Source: Bos javanicus (taxonomy: Eukaryota > Chordata > Mammalia > Artiodactyla > Bovidae). From it: 64,000 nt of DNA. The stretch spans positions 57,641,378 to 57,705,377 of the forward strand of contig NC_083878.1 of the NCBI RefSeq assembly GCF_032452875.1. Reading direction: 5' to 3'. Below the pieces are notes generated by a model. The model was not told the DNA's origin and ran no database searches. It saw only the letters and a program-made list of their open reading frames with translations. Positions 33,986 through 43,484 of this stretch are shown piece after piece. Every line of letters starts with the position of its first letter. The stretch's first letter is position 1. A program made the position numbers and the translations under genes.

Positions 33986-34245
33986 CAAAGTAATGCTCAA
34001 AATTCTCCAAATCAGGTTTCAACAAAATGTGAACCTTGAACTTCCAGATATTCAAGCTGGATTTAGAAAAGCAGAGGAACCAGGGATTGAATTGCCACCT
34101 TTTGTTGCATCATCGAAATAGCAAGAGAGTTCCAGAAAAACATCTACTCCTGTTTTATTGACTATTCCAAAGCCTTACTGTGGATCACAACAAACTGTGG
34201 AAAATTTTGAAAGAAATGGGAATATCAGACGACCTGACCTGACAC

Positions 34246-34593
34246 TTGAGAAATTTGTATGCAAGTCAGGAAGCAACAGTTAGAACTGGACATGGAACAG
34301 CAGACTGGTTCCAAATCGGGAAAGGAGTATGTCAAGGCTGTATAATGTCACCCTGCTTATTTAACTTCTATGCAGAGTACATCATGAGAAATGCTGGGCT
34401 GGAAGGAGCACAAGCTGGAATTAAGATTCCTGGGAGAAATATCAATAACCTCAGATACGTAGATACCAGCACCCGGATGGCAGAAAGTGAAGAACTAAAG
34501 AGCATCTTGAAAGTGAAAGAGGAGAGTGAAAAAGTTGCCTTGAACCTCAACATTCAGAGAACTAATATCATGGCATCTGGTTCCATCACTTAA
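34246..34593 (+). pseudogene. BovB RT palm fragment (115 codons)
   Basis: The frame includes GTADWFQIGKGVCQGCIMSP and NNLRYVDTSTRMAE. The catalytic YADD of motif C has become YVDT, so this RT would be inactive. It is part of the outer BovB. Downstream parts (34615-34815, 34878-35096) lie in other frames and contain stops. Confidence 0.9.
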
Positions 34594-35244
34594 TGGCAAA
34601 TAAATGGGGAAACAGTGGAAACAGTGAGAGACTTAATTTTTTGTGTGTGCTCCAAATTCACTGCAGATGGTGACTGCAGCCATGAAATTAAAAGACACTT
34701 GCTCCTTGGAAGAAAATGTATGACCAACCTAGACAGGATATTAAAAAACAGAGACATTACTTTGCCAACAAAGGCTTGTCTAGCCATAGCTATGGTTTTT
34801 CCAATAGTCATGTAAAGATGTGAGAGTTGGACTATTAAGAAAGCTGAGCACTGAAGTATCGATGGTTTTGAATTGCAGTGTGGAGAAGAATCTTGAGAGC
34901 CTCTTGGACTGCAAGAATATCCAACCAGTCCATCCTAAAAGAAATCAGTCCTGAGCATTCAATGAAAGAACTGATGCTGAAGCTGAAACTCCAATACTTT
35001 GGCCACCTGATGGGAAGAACTGACTCATCTGAAAAGACCCTGATGTTGGGAAAGATTGAAGAGGGGAGGAGAAGGGAACAGCAGAGGATGAGATAGTTGG
35101 ATGGCATCACCAACTCAGTGAACATGAGTTTGAGGAAACTCCAGGAATAGGCGATGGACAGGGAAGCCTGGTGTGCTGAAGTCCATGGGATCGCTAAGAG
35201 CTGGACACGAGTAAGTGACTTAACTGAACTGAATAAAGAGTGAG

Positions 35245-36154
35245 CCTACAAAATCCTAGACCCTTGCTCTTGTTCCCAATAAAAGAAAACCCCATGCTTG
35301 TATGTGTATTCACTGGAGTTCTCTCTCTCTTTTCCCCATCTCCCCATCCCCTGGACTTCACAGTATAGCCCCAATTGTGCCATACAATTTCTAAGATTCA
35401 CAAATAATAACCAATAAACTTGTTTTGCATTTTCAGATTTTCCTGATGGTTACTCCTGAGGACATCTTGGGATCGTGCAAAGGAATCACAAGAGCAAGTC
35501 CAGTCACAACACTGGCTACTGATAGCCTGAGACCAACAGATAACTTCTGGTCCCTAATAAAAAATTATCAGGTATGTAATGAATCAGGACAATAAGGCCT
35601 ATACTGAAGAGAAAAGTAAATGAATCAAAACCACACAGAACTGATGCAGGCAATAGAATGAACTGATACAGATATCAAAGCCATTAGTACAACTGTTTCC
35701 CATATATTGAACCAGTTTGGAAATAGTTCATCATTTTCTTAAAAATTAGATATATATCTACCATATAATCAAGACATTCCATAGCCAGGAAAAATAAAAA
35801 CATGTATCTATAAAAATCTCTGAGAACTATGCTTCCCATTAAAGTTCAAAGAAGTTACATAAGTTTTTGAGATAGAATACTGAACATTAAATTACTGAGA
35901 GGGTAACAGGCAGGAAGGCCAGGGGTCTCCAAAGGGAGGAAATAGCCTGCAAGTGTCAGACGTTTTTATCTCTCTTAAGCAGCAGGAGGAAACAAACTAG
36001 CAATATTTTTTTCCTTCTCTATACAAATTTAAAAGGCGGTTTCTCTTAAAATACTGTGTTGCCATAATGACACCTGGTTTCACCTGAAGTTAACTATTCT
36101 CAAACCTAGAGATAACCAATGCCTTTTTCTTATGGAAATGTTTGTCTTAAGCTA
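35245..36154. other. Unassigned; possibly LTR-derived at the left
   Basis: 35245-35430 contains two aataaa-type signals (cccaataaaag and accaataaac) in a C/T-rich context, which could be LTR sequence. I cannot match a family. The rest is unassigned. Confidence 0.35.
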
Positions 36155-36418
36155 TGCTATGTACATTTTGCCTGTTACTCCCAGTGTTTCTTGACTTCCT
36201 ACTTTTGCATTCCAGTCCTCTATAATGAAAAGGACATCTTTTTTGTGTGTTAGTTCTAAAAGGTCTTGTAGGTCTTCATAGAACTGTTCAACTTCAGCTT
36301 CTTCAGCATTACTGGTTGGGGCATAGACTTGGATTACTGTGATATTGAATGGTTTGCCTTGGAAACGAACAGAGATCATTCTGTTGTTTTGAGATTGCAT
36401 CCAAGTACTGCATTTCAA
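36152..36418 (-). pseudogene. BovB endonuclease fragment, distal part
   Basis: The frame reads NDRM-type sequence (QNNRMISVRFQGKPFNITVI), then VYAPTSNAEEAEVEQFYEDL, then IIEDWNAKVGSQET. This is the middle of the APE-type endonuclease. The usual GDWN catalytic motif appears as EDWN, keeping Asp and Asn but losing the glycine. It lies in a different frame from the proximal fragment at 36415-36954 and ends at the inversion/truncation boundary. Confidence 0.9.
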
Positions 36419-36954
36419 ACTCTTTTGTTGACCATGATGGCTACTCCATTTCTTTTGAGGGATTTCTGCCTGCAGTAGTAGATATAATGGTCATCTGAGT
36501 TAAATTCACCCATTCCAGTCCATGTGAGTTCGCTGATTCCTAGAATGTGGACATTCACTTTTGCCATCTCTTGTTTGACCACTTCCAATTTGCCTTGATT
36601 CATGGACCTGACATTCCAGGTTCCTATGCAATATTGCTCTTTACAGCATCGGACCTTGCTTCTGTCACCAGTCACATCCACAGCTGGGTATTCTTTTTGC
36701 TTTGGCTCCATCCCTTCATTCTTTCTGGAGTTATTTCTCCACTGATCTCCAGTAGCATATTGGGCACCTACTGACCTGGAGAGTTTCTCTTTCAGTATCC
36801 TGTCATTTTGCCTTTTCATACTGTTCATGGGGTTCTCAAGGCAAGAATACTGAAGTGGTTTGCCATTCCCTTCTCCAGTGGACCACATTCTGTCAGATCT
36901 CTCCACCATGACCCGCCCATCTTGGGTTGCCACACGGGCATGGCTTAGTTTCAT
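36415..36954 (-). pseudogene. BovB ORF N-terminus with start of endonuclease (179 codons)
   Basis: A well-preserved 5' coding part. The N-terminal stretch contains EGNGKPLQYSCLENPMNSM, the same peptide string that BovA SINEs give when read in frame. It is followed by GTWNVRSMNQGKLEVVKQEM (the endonuclease motif with the Asn metal ligand) and 'ILGISELTWTGMGEF' (catalytic Glu motif). A stop after MVNKRV separates it from the distal endonuclease fragment. The true start may be upstream. It is inactive because the element is inverted and split. Confidence 0.9.
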
Positions 36955-36989
36955 TGAGTTATACGGCTGTGGTCCTAGTGTGATTAGAT

Positions 36990-37226
36990 TGACTAGTTTT
37001 CTGTGAGTATGGTTTCAGTGTGTCTGCCTTCTGATGCCCTCTTGCAACACCTACCGTCTTACTTGGGTTTCTCTTACCTTGGGCATGGGGTATCTCTTCA
37101 CAGCTGCTCCAGCAAAGCACAGCCATTGCTCCTTATCTTGGACGAGGGGTATCTCCTCACCGCCGCCCTTCCTGACCTTCAACGTGGGATAGCTCCTCTA
37201 GGCCCTCCTTCGTCCGCGCAGCCATG
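36990..37226 (-). promoter_or_regulatory. BovB GC-rich 5'UTR (likely internal promoter region)
   Basis: The reverse strand begins at gccatggctgcgcggacgaa. The region 37139-37226 carries about seven CpGs in under 100 nt, unusual in this AT-rich window. Autonomous LINEs carry promoters in their 5'UTRs; that this one does is inference. In its present position it would fire leftward, away from the 3' half. Confidence 0.6.
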
Positions 37227-37532
37227 GCATGGAACAACAGACTGGTTCCATTTAGGAAAAGGAGTAAGTCAAGGCTATATATTGTCACCCTGCTTATTTA
37301 ACTTATATGCAGAGTACATCATGAGAAACGCTGGGCTGGAAGAAACACAAGCTGGAATCAAGATTGCCAGGAGAAATATCAATCACCTCAGATATGCAGA
37401 TGACACCACCCTTATGGCAGAAAGTGAAGAGGAACTCAAAAGCCTCTTGATGAAAGTGAAAGTGGAGAGTGAAAAAGTTGGCTGAAAGCTCAACATTCAG
37501 AAAACGATCATGGCATCCGGTCCTATCACTTC

Positions 37533-38159
37533 ATGGGAAATAGATGGGGAAATAGTGGAAACAATGTCAGACTTTATTTTTGGGGCTCCAAAATCACTGC
37601 AGATGGTGACTGCAGCCATGAAATTAGAAGACGCTTGCTCCTTGGAAGGAAAGTTATGACCAACCTAGATAGCATTTTCAAAAGCAGAGACATTACTTTG
37701 CCAACAAAGGTCCGTCTAGTCAAGGCTATGATTTTTCCTGTGGTCATGTATGGATGTGAGAGTTGGACTGTGAAGAAGTCTGAGCGCCGAAGAACCGATG
37801 CTTTTGAACTGTGGTGTTGGAGAAGACTCTTGAGAGTCCCTGGGACTGCAAGGAGATCCAACCAGTCCACTGTAAAGGAGATCAGCCCTGGGATTTCTTT
37901 GGAAGGACTGATACTAAAGCTAAAACACCAGTACTTTGGCCACCTCATGCGAAGAGTTGACTCATTGGAAAAGACTCTGATGCTGGGAGGGATTGGGGGC
38001 AGGAGGAGAGGGGGACGACAGAGGATGAGATGGCTGGATGGCATCACTAACTCGATGGACATGAGTCTGAGTGAACTCTGGGAGTTTGTGATGGACAGGG
38101 AGGCCTGGCGTGCTGCGATTCCTGGGGTCTCAAAGAGTCGGACACGACTGAGCGACTGA
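37533..38159 (+). pseudogene. BovB ORF C-terminal fragment (208 codons)
   Basis: An open frame over the whole C-terminal region, with KITADGDCSHEIRRRLLLGR, SRDITLPTKVRLVKAMIFPV, LWCWRRLLRVPGTARRSNQS and RWLDGITNSMDMSLSELWEF. The first residues (MGNRWGNSGNNVRLYFW) come from a shifted frame caused by loss of two bases in a 'tttttctgggctcc'-type string. The same lesion occurs in the copy at 29.9 kb. The preceding RT segment ends at a premature TGA at 37483-37485. Confidence 0.92.
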
Positions 38160-38176
38160 TCTGATCTGATCTGATG

Positions 38177-38690
38177 CTAATGCACTATGCATTTACCCCC
38201 AAACTCTGTCTTCAAGTTGGTTTGCCTCTTGGCTCAGAACTTACTTGACAAACCAGTATTTTATACTCAGCTCTTGTTCCCCTAATCTATGTAAATAAAA
38301 CTATTTATATGGTGGTTTGCCCTTCTCCAAGATTCAAGGTAATCATTTTATGGCCCAGGATAAACCATTTGGTGCGAAGATTATCCCAAAATGCATCTTA
38401 CGGGTGAGGGGCCTGGTGCCATTCTGAATTTTAAGACATTCCTTTCTTTCATTAACAGACTGCTAGGTACTATATAACTTCCAGCTGAAGACTAGCAGGG
38501 GGGTACTCTTCTGCTCCCTTCTGAAGCCTATGTCAGAAGCTTTCTGTATCTCCTTTATACTTTAATAAAACTTTATTACACAAAAGCTCTGAGCGATCAA
38601 GCCTCATCTCTGGCCCCGGGTTGAATTCTTCTCCTCCAGGGGCCAAGAATCCCCATGTCTTTGTGTATTCAACAACAACCTTTCAATTAC
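38177..38690 (+). mobile_element. Endogenous retrovirus solo LTR
   Basis: LTR organisation is visible. A TATA-like tatataa lies at 38471-38477 and a polyadenylation signal aataaa at 38564-38569. An R/U5 part follows with gctctgagcgatcaagcctc and ggttgaattcttctcctcca, ending near caacaacctttc. No viral coding sequence is adjacent. The 5' limit abuts the BovB tail and is approximate. Confidence 0.85.
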
Positions 38691-38959
38691 ATTATTGGAA
38701 ATTAACAAAATCAAGAATTAAACTTATGAAGTAGTGGATCATGGAGTATAATGCTCCCTTATAAGATTAAGAAGTAAGGTCATCTCCTAAGGAGTTATAA
38801 TTCTTAATTAGATTTAAAAGGAGAGCTGATTAATGCAGATGCACAATACACACTAAGAGGGAGGGAGGAGGCACAAAGGTCCAAATAAAATTTTTTTATA
38901 TTTAAATATTTCTTGTGTTGGCATAAAATATAAATTTTATTTCATCACATTTCAAATGT
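38691..38959. other. Unassigned AT-rich sequence
   Basis: No feature recognised. Confidence 0.5.
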
Positions 38960-39235
38960 CCAGTCACAAGGTAAGGGATGCACAAACAATGGTATATGCA
39001 TATGATGCAATGTTACTTAGCAATATAAAAGAATGTTCTATTGATACAAAAAACAACAAGAATAAATTGCAGCATAAAATATGCTAAGTGAAAGAAACCA
39101 GATGAATAGAGTACATACTAAATGATTCACTGATATAAAACTATAGAAAATTCAAACTAAACTACAGTGATGATGAGAAGATCAATTATTACCTGAGAAT
39201 TGAGATGAGAGGAGCTGGTAGTAGTTTGGAAGGGC
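38960..39235 (+). mobile_element. Old L1 3' fragment
   Basis: Strings follow the L1 3' region: 'atgcaatgttacttagcaat', 'tatgctaagtgaaagaaacc' and 'atgattcactgatataaaac'. Diverged; no frame. Confidence 0.75.
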
Positions 39236-39307
39236 ACTTTGGAAAGTGATGGAAATTTTCTTTACCTTTATTGTGATTACTATTTATGTAATATATATAC
39301 ACGTGTA

Positions 39308-39428
39308 GGCAATGGACATGAACTTGGGCAAACTTCGGGAGATCATGAGGGACAGGGAAGCCTGGCATGCTACAATCCATTGAGTGGTGAAGAATTGAAC
39401 AAGACTTGGTGCCTGAACAACAACAAAC
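39308..39428 (+). mobile_element. Short BovB-derived 3' end
   Basis: caatggacatgaacttgggc, then agggacagggaagcctggca, ending in caacaacaaca. It is a diverged 120-nt 3' terminal piece. Confidence 0.8.
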
Positions 39429-39840
39429 ATGTGTGTGTTGTTAACACGTTATTAAATGCTAAAGTGTATGATAACCAAAATCTGAAAATGATTATAATGT
39501 TCATCTTCAGGGTAATACATAAACACAGCTGCTTATTATGTATCAATTTAGACCTGAAAAAGCTATTCAAAAATACAAAGAAATGCTGGTTTTATTAGCC
39601 TCAACTACCAATTTTCCAAAGTATACGTATTATCTGTTCTACTTTAAATGTATGCCAGCATAGAAAATGACATTTTTCCCAAATACGTATACCAAATGAT
39701 TCTTACTTTGTAAATAGCATAGAACACATAAAACATAGTTTTGCATTTATAAATTCTAAGTAAAAAAAAATTCTGAATAAACTTAAAAGTAAATCCAATA
39801 AAATCAGGAAAGCAATCACAATTGGTTTTCATTATACTAT
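39429..39840. other. Unassigned AT-rich sequence
   Basis: No feature recognised. Confidence 0.5.
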
Positions 39841-40114
39841 TATGTAACATAATTCTACATCAACTACTGAAATTTAAGAGTGAAATGAAAGAATGAAATG
39901 AAAGGCAGTCAGTCGTGTTTGACTCCTTGCCTCTCTATGGACTACAGAGTCCACGGAATTCTCCAGGCCAGAATACTAGAGTGGGCAGCCTTTCCTTTCT
40001 CCAGGGGATCTTCCCAACTGGTGAACTGGGGTCTCCTGCATTGCAGGCAGATTCTTTACCAATTGAGCTATGAGGGAAGCCCATATGTAATATAATTCTG
40101 CATCAATTATTGAA
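39841..40114 (-). mobile_element. Bov-tA SINE with long imperfect TSD
   Basis: The reverse SINE body spans about 39890-40083 (gtcagtcgtgtttgactcct to gagctatgagggaagcc). Flanking 31-nt direct repeats at 39841-39871 and 40084-40114 differ at four positions. Confidence 0.92.
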
Positions 40115-40284
40115 TAATTAAATCATGTAATAATTTAATTAAATTATATGCATCATTTAATAAGATAATACACACAAGGAGAAAAAGATCACTATTTTCA
40201 AATGACTATTTCTGAGAAAAACATTGAAATACTTAGAAAATCTATATAAAAATAGGTTATTTTCATGATATCTGGTTGAAAAGG

Positions 40285-40332
40285 AACTGATAATTATAGG
40301 AATATATTATTATATTCCTATAATTATCAGTT
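40285..40332. repeat. Perfect 22-bp inverted repeat, 4-nt loop
   Basis: The arms 40285-40306 and 40311-40332 are exact reverse complements, separated by ttat. The arm begins aactgataattatagg. The stem is AT-rich (5 G/C of 22) and could extrude as a short cruciform or RNA hairpin. Confidence 0.97.
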
Positions 40333-40339
40333 AAAAATG

Positions 40340-40455
40340 AAAGATGTAAAAATTTCATTTCACAATGCTAGAGAATATAAAATATCTAAGAATAAATTTA
40401 ACATATAATAAGTCATTCCTATATCAAGAAAACATTAGACTCCACTGAAGTTGTG
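40340..40455 (+). mobile_element. Old L1 ORF2 remnant
   Basis: ttcatttcacaatgctagag and atctaagaataaatttaaca resemble a conserved L1 ORF2 segment. Short and diverged. Confidence 0.5.
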
Positions 40456-41036
40456 TATGAGCACATAAATATTAATATTAAGGAAAAACATTACTTGCTT
40501 TGTGTTAGGGTAATTCAGTCCTATCAGATGTAAATGGTCTCCTTATTTCTTTAAGAACTTTGAATTATCTATTTTATATTTAAAAGTTGTCCTTTGCAGT
40601 TTTTCGAATTTCATTTCCTAACTTTAACATCATTGTGTTACTTTTAAAACAGTCACTGTCTATATAGTTAGCTTCTATTTTCAGTAATTTCTTAGTAAGT
40701 TTTACTAGAGATAAGAAAAATGATGAGGGATTATGTGTTTGCCTCTTTGTTTTTTAAGGAATTCATTCCATTATAAAGGCTATTCATGACAATATAGAAG
40801 TACCTGCCATTTGAAAGACTCCTGTGTGGTGGGGGGTGGCGGGGGTGGGGGGGTGGGGGGGTGAACAAAAAACATATGCAACTTTACCCAGGGTTTTCTG
40901 TAAGAAAGTTTATGATGTTCTAGGAAGATCTTTGTGTTGAATTTGTTTCAAGAGGCCAGCTTCTTAGCAGTATCTAGGTCTTCTTATGACCTAAGTTGCA
41001 GTGTCCTGGAATATTAAATCATGCATGCTAAGAATG
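40456..41036. other. Unassigned, with a G-rich tract
   Basis: Apart from the G-rich tract at 40831-40861, no feature was recognised. Confidence 0.5.
40831..40861 (+). repeat. G-rich tract with quadruplex potential
   Basis: The G runs are 40831-40836, 40841-40845, 40847-40853 and 40855-40861. The last three are separated only by single T residues; the first pair are separated by tggc. This fits the G3+N1-7 quadruplex pattern on the plus strand. Confidence 0.9.
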
Positions 41037-41255
41037 AGCTGCTTCCCTGATGGCTCAGACAGTAAAGTATCTGCCTACAATGCAGGAGACCCGGGTTCAA
41101 TCCCTGGGTTGGGAAGATCTCCTGGAGAAGAAAATGGCAACCAATTCCAGTATTCTTTCTTGCCTGGAAAATCCCATGGATGGAGGAACCTGGTAGGCTA
41201 CGGTCCATGGGGTCACAAAGAGTCAGAGACTGAGCGACTTCACTATCACTATCGC
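41037..41255 (+). mobile_element. Bov-tA SINE
   Basis: gcttccctgatggctcagac, then gggttcaatccctgggttgg, then the body, with a small ttct duplication in the 'ttctttcttgcctgg' string. It ends cgacttcactatcac. Confidence 0.94.
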
Positions 41256-41456
41256 TGTGCTGGAAGGGCTTTTATTTCTTACCATCAGCTTTCAGCAATT
41301 AAATCAACATTACATGTCTGTCTTATTAGCATCTCTGTGTTTTCTCTACTTTGGTCTTCCAGTCAAATATTTAAGAAGTACTTATCAGACATTATAGCAT
41401 AGTCCATAAAAAGTTTTAAAACCTTATTTATTAGCAATTTATGTGTCCCTGTATTT

Positions 41457-42682
41457 GAGCAAGAATCAATTCAGTTCAGTTGCTCAGTCATGTCCAACTA
41501 TTTGTGACCCCATGGACTACAGCACACCAGGCTTCCCTGTCCATCACCAACTCCCAGAGTCTACCCAAACTCATGTCCATCAAGTCAGTGATGCCATCCA
41601 ACCATCTCACCCTCTGTTGTCCCCTTGTCCTCCCACCTTCAATCTTTCCCAGCATGGGCATCTTTTCCAAGGAGTCAGTTCTTCACTTCAGGTGGCCAAA
41701 GTATTGGAGTTTCAGCTTCAGCATGAGTGCCTCCAATGAATATTCAGGACTGATTTCCTTTAGAATGGACTGGTTGTATCTCCTTGTAGTCCAAGGGACT
41801 CTCAAGAGTCTTTTACAACACCACAGTTTAAAAGCATCAATTCTTTGGTGCTCAGCTTTCTTTATAGTCCAACTCAGATTCATATATGACTACTGGAAAA
41901 ACCATAGTTTTGACTAGACAGACCTTTGTTGGCAAAGTAATATCTGTGATTTTTAATAATGCTGTATAGGTTGTTCATAGCTATTCTTCGAAGGAGAAAG
42001 TGTCTTTTAATTTCATGGCTTCAGTTACCATCTGCAGTGATTTTGGAGCACAGAAATAAACTCTTTCACTATTTCCATTGTTTCCCCATCTATTTACCAT
42101 GAAGTGATGGGACTAGATGCCATGATCTTTGTTTTCTGAATGTTTCATTTTAAGCCAGCTTTTTCACTCTCCTCTTTCACTTTCGTCAAGAGGCTTTTTA
42201 GGTTTTTTTTTTTTTTTTTTTTTTCGCTTTCTGCCATTAGGGTGGTGTCATCTGCATTTCTGAGGTTATTGATGTTTCTCCTGGAAATCTTGATTCCAGC
42301 TGTGCTTCATCCAGCCCAGCATTTCTCATTATGTACTTTGCATATAAGTTAAATAAACAAGGTGACAATATAAAGCCTTGATGTACTTCCTTCCCAAATT
42401 GGAACCAGTCTGCTGTTCCATGTCCAGTTCTAACTGTTGCCTCCTGACCTGCATACAGATTGCTCAGGAGGCAGGTAAGGTGATCTGGTGGTCCCATCTC
42501 TTTAGAATTTTCCACAGTTTATTGTGATCCACACAGTCAAAGCCTCAGGCCTAGTCAATAAAGCAGAAGTAGATGTTTTTTCTGGAACTCTCTTGCTTTT
42601 TTAATGATCCAACAGATGTTGGCAATTTTATCTCTGCTTCCTCTGCCTTTTCTGGAAGTTCATGGTGTTCAAGAGCAAGAAT
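41457..42682 (-). mobile_element. BovB LINE, 1.2 kb, 5'-truncated
   Basis: The TSD gagcaagaat lies at 41457-41466 and 42673-42682. The 3' end is at the left (caattcagttcagttgctca). The copy reaches the RT palm region. A T run of 22 (42203-42224) has expanded just beside the motif-C coding sequence, and the frame is broken throughout. Confidence 0.96.
42203..42224. repeat. (T)22 homopolymer inside BovB
   Basis: A pure T run replacing the 'ttcctcttca' type string of other copies. It is poly(A) on the BovB sense strand, internal rather than terminal. Confidence 0.95.
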
Positions 42683-43030
42683 ATCTAGCATTAAGTAACT
42701 GCAGTTCAATTCAGGGTCCTACTGTTTTGAATCATCCCTTAGATTCATAGTTATTGCTTCTACTTTTGTTACATGTTTTCTTATGGATCTGTCATGGAGA
42801 GTTCATTATTTTTGTTCAGAAATATCAGATTTTCAAAGGGAAAAAAAGGCACAATTTCACATTCTGCATGAGTATCTCCCATAGTGCTCAGGGACATATG
42901 TCCTTTAAGCATACATAGATGATTCTGATAAATCACAGAAATATTGAAATTATAAATCAGCAGCAGATCTGGGTTATAAAATTATCTCAAAAGAGTTTGT
43001 ACTTAGCACCATTCTACCTCTGGAGAACTC
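42683..43030. other. Unassigned sequence
   Basis: No feature recognised. Confidence 0.5.
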
Positions 43031-43105
43031 TTGGAAACAATTCAACAATTATTTATTGAGCACCCACTATATACATATTATGCTATTGGCTATATGTCTC
43101 AGAAG
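43031..43105. mobile_element. L2/MIR-type ancient fragment
   Basis: caacaattatttattgagca followed by cccactatatacat fits the conserved 3' end shared by L2 and MIR-like elements. Too short to assign firmly. Confidence 0.45.
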
Positions 43106-43484
43106 ATAGAAAGAATCTTTTGTTTAAGCTGCTTAAATTATAAATCTTGGATATTGGACAAAGTATTGTATTTTTATAAAGCAAAGTATAGTAAAGTATT
43201 TTTTACCTAAGAAGAACAATAAAAATGCTTTGTTGGAGTGTGGATTTAGTGACTTAAAGAAGAAGCTATTCATAGTTTTTAAAAAGAGAGAGAGACAGAT
43301 AGACAGAGAGATGGGGGAAAATAAGGAAAGAAAGAAACAAAGACCCAGAAGTCTCAACTAAAAAAGTGACACTTGAAATGACAGGCAAGTTGAATTCCAC
43401 CTCTCTCTGGATTTGTATTGAGAAGGTAGATTTAGTTGTCCTGATCTCAGCATTCCTACATTGGATGACTAATTCCACCATTGA

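Larger units (their letters stand above)
30992..35244 (+). mobile_element. Near full-length BovB LINE, split by an antisense BovB
   Basis: The left half (30992-32223) covers the 5'UTR-like module, the ORF start region and the endonuclease coding region. The right half (33198-35231) covers the linker, the RT and the 3' end (gacttaactgaactg). The two halves join perfectly once the nested copy is removed. The right-hand duplication aataaagagtgag lies at 35232-35244. All reading frames are broken by stops and indels. Confidence 0.93.
36155..38176 (+). mobile_element. BovB LINE with inverted 5' half
   Basis: 36155-37226 is the 5' part in reverse (5'UTR, ORF start and endonuclease). 37227-38176 is the 3' part in forward orientation (RT palm to the 3' end) with tail ctgatctgatctgatctgat. 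The element lacks its middle (the remaining endonuclease and RT N-terminus). At the junction the string catgg occurs on both sides (gccatggcatggaac), consistent with microhomology joining. Confidence 0.93.

Noticed and set aside
37003..37485. 160-codon frame that looks like a novel N-terminus fused to BovB RT
   Set aside because: The first about 75 codons are reversed 5'UTR and the rest is RT; the fusion results from the 5' inversion, not from a gene.
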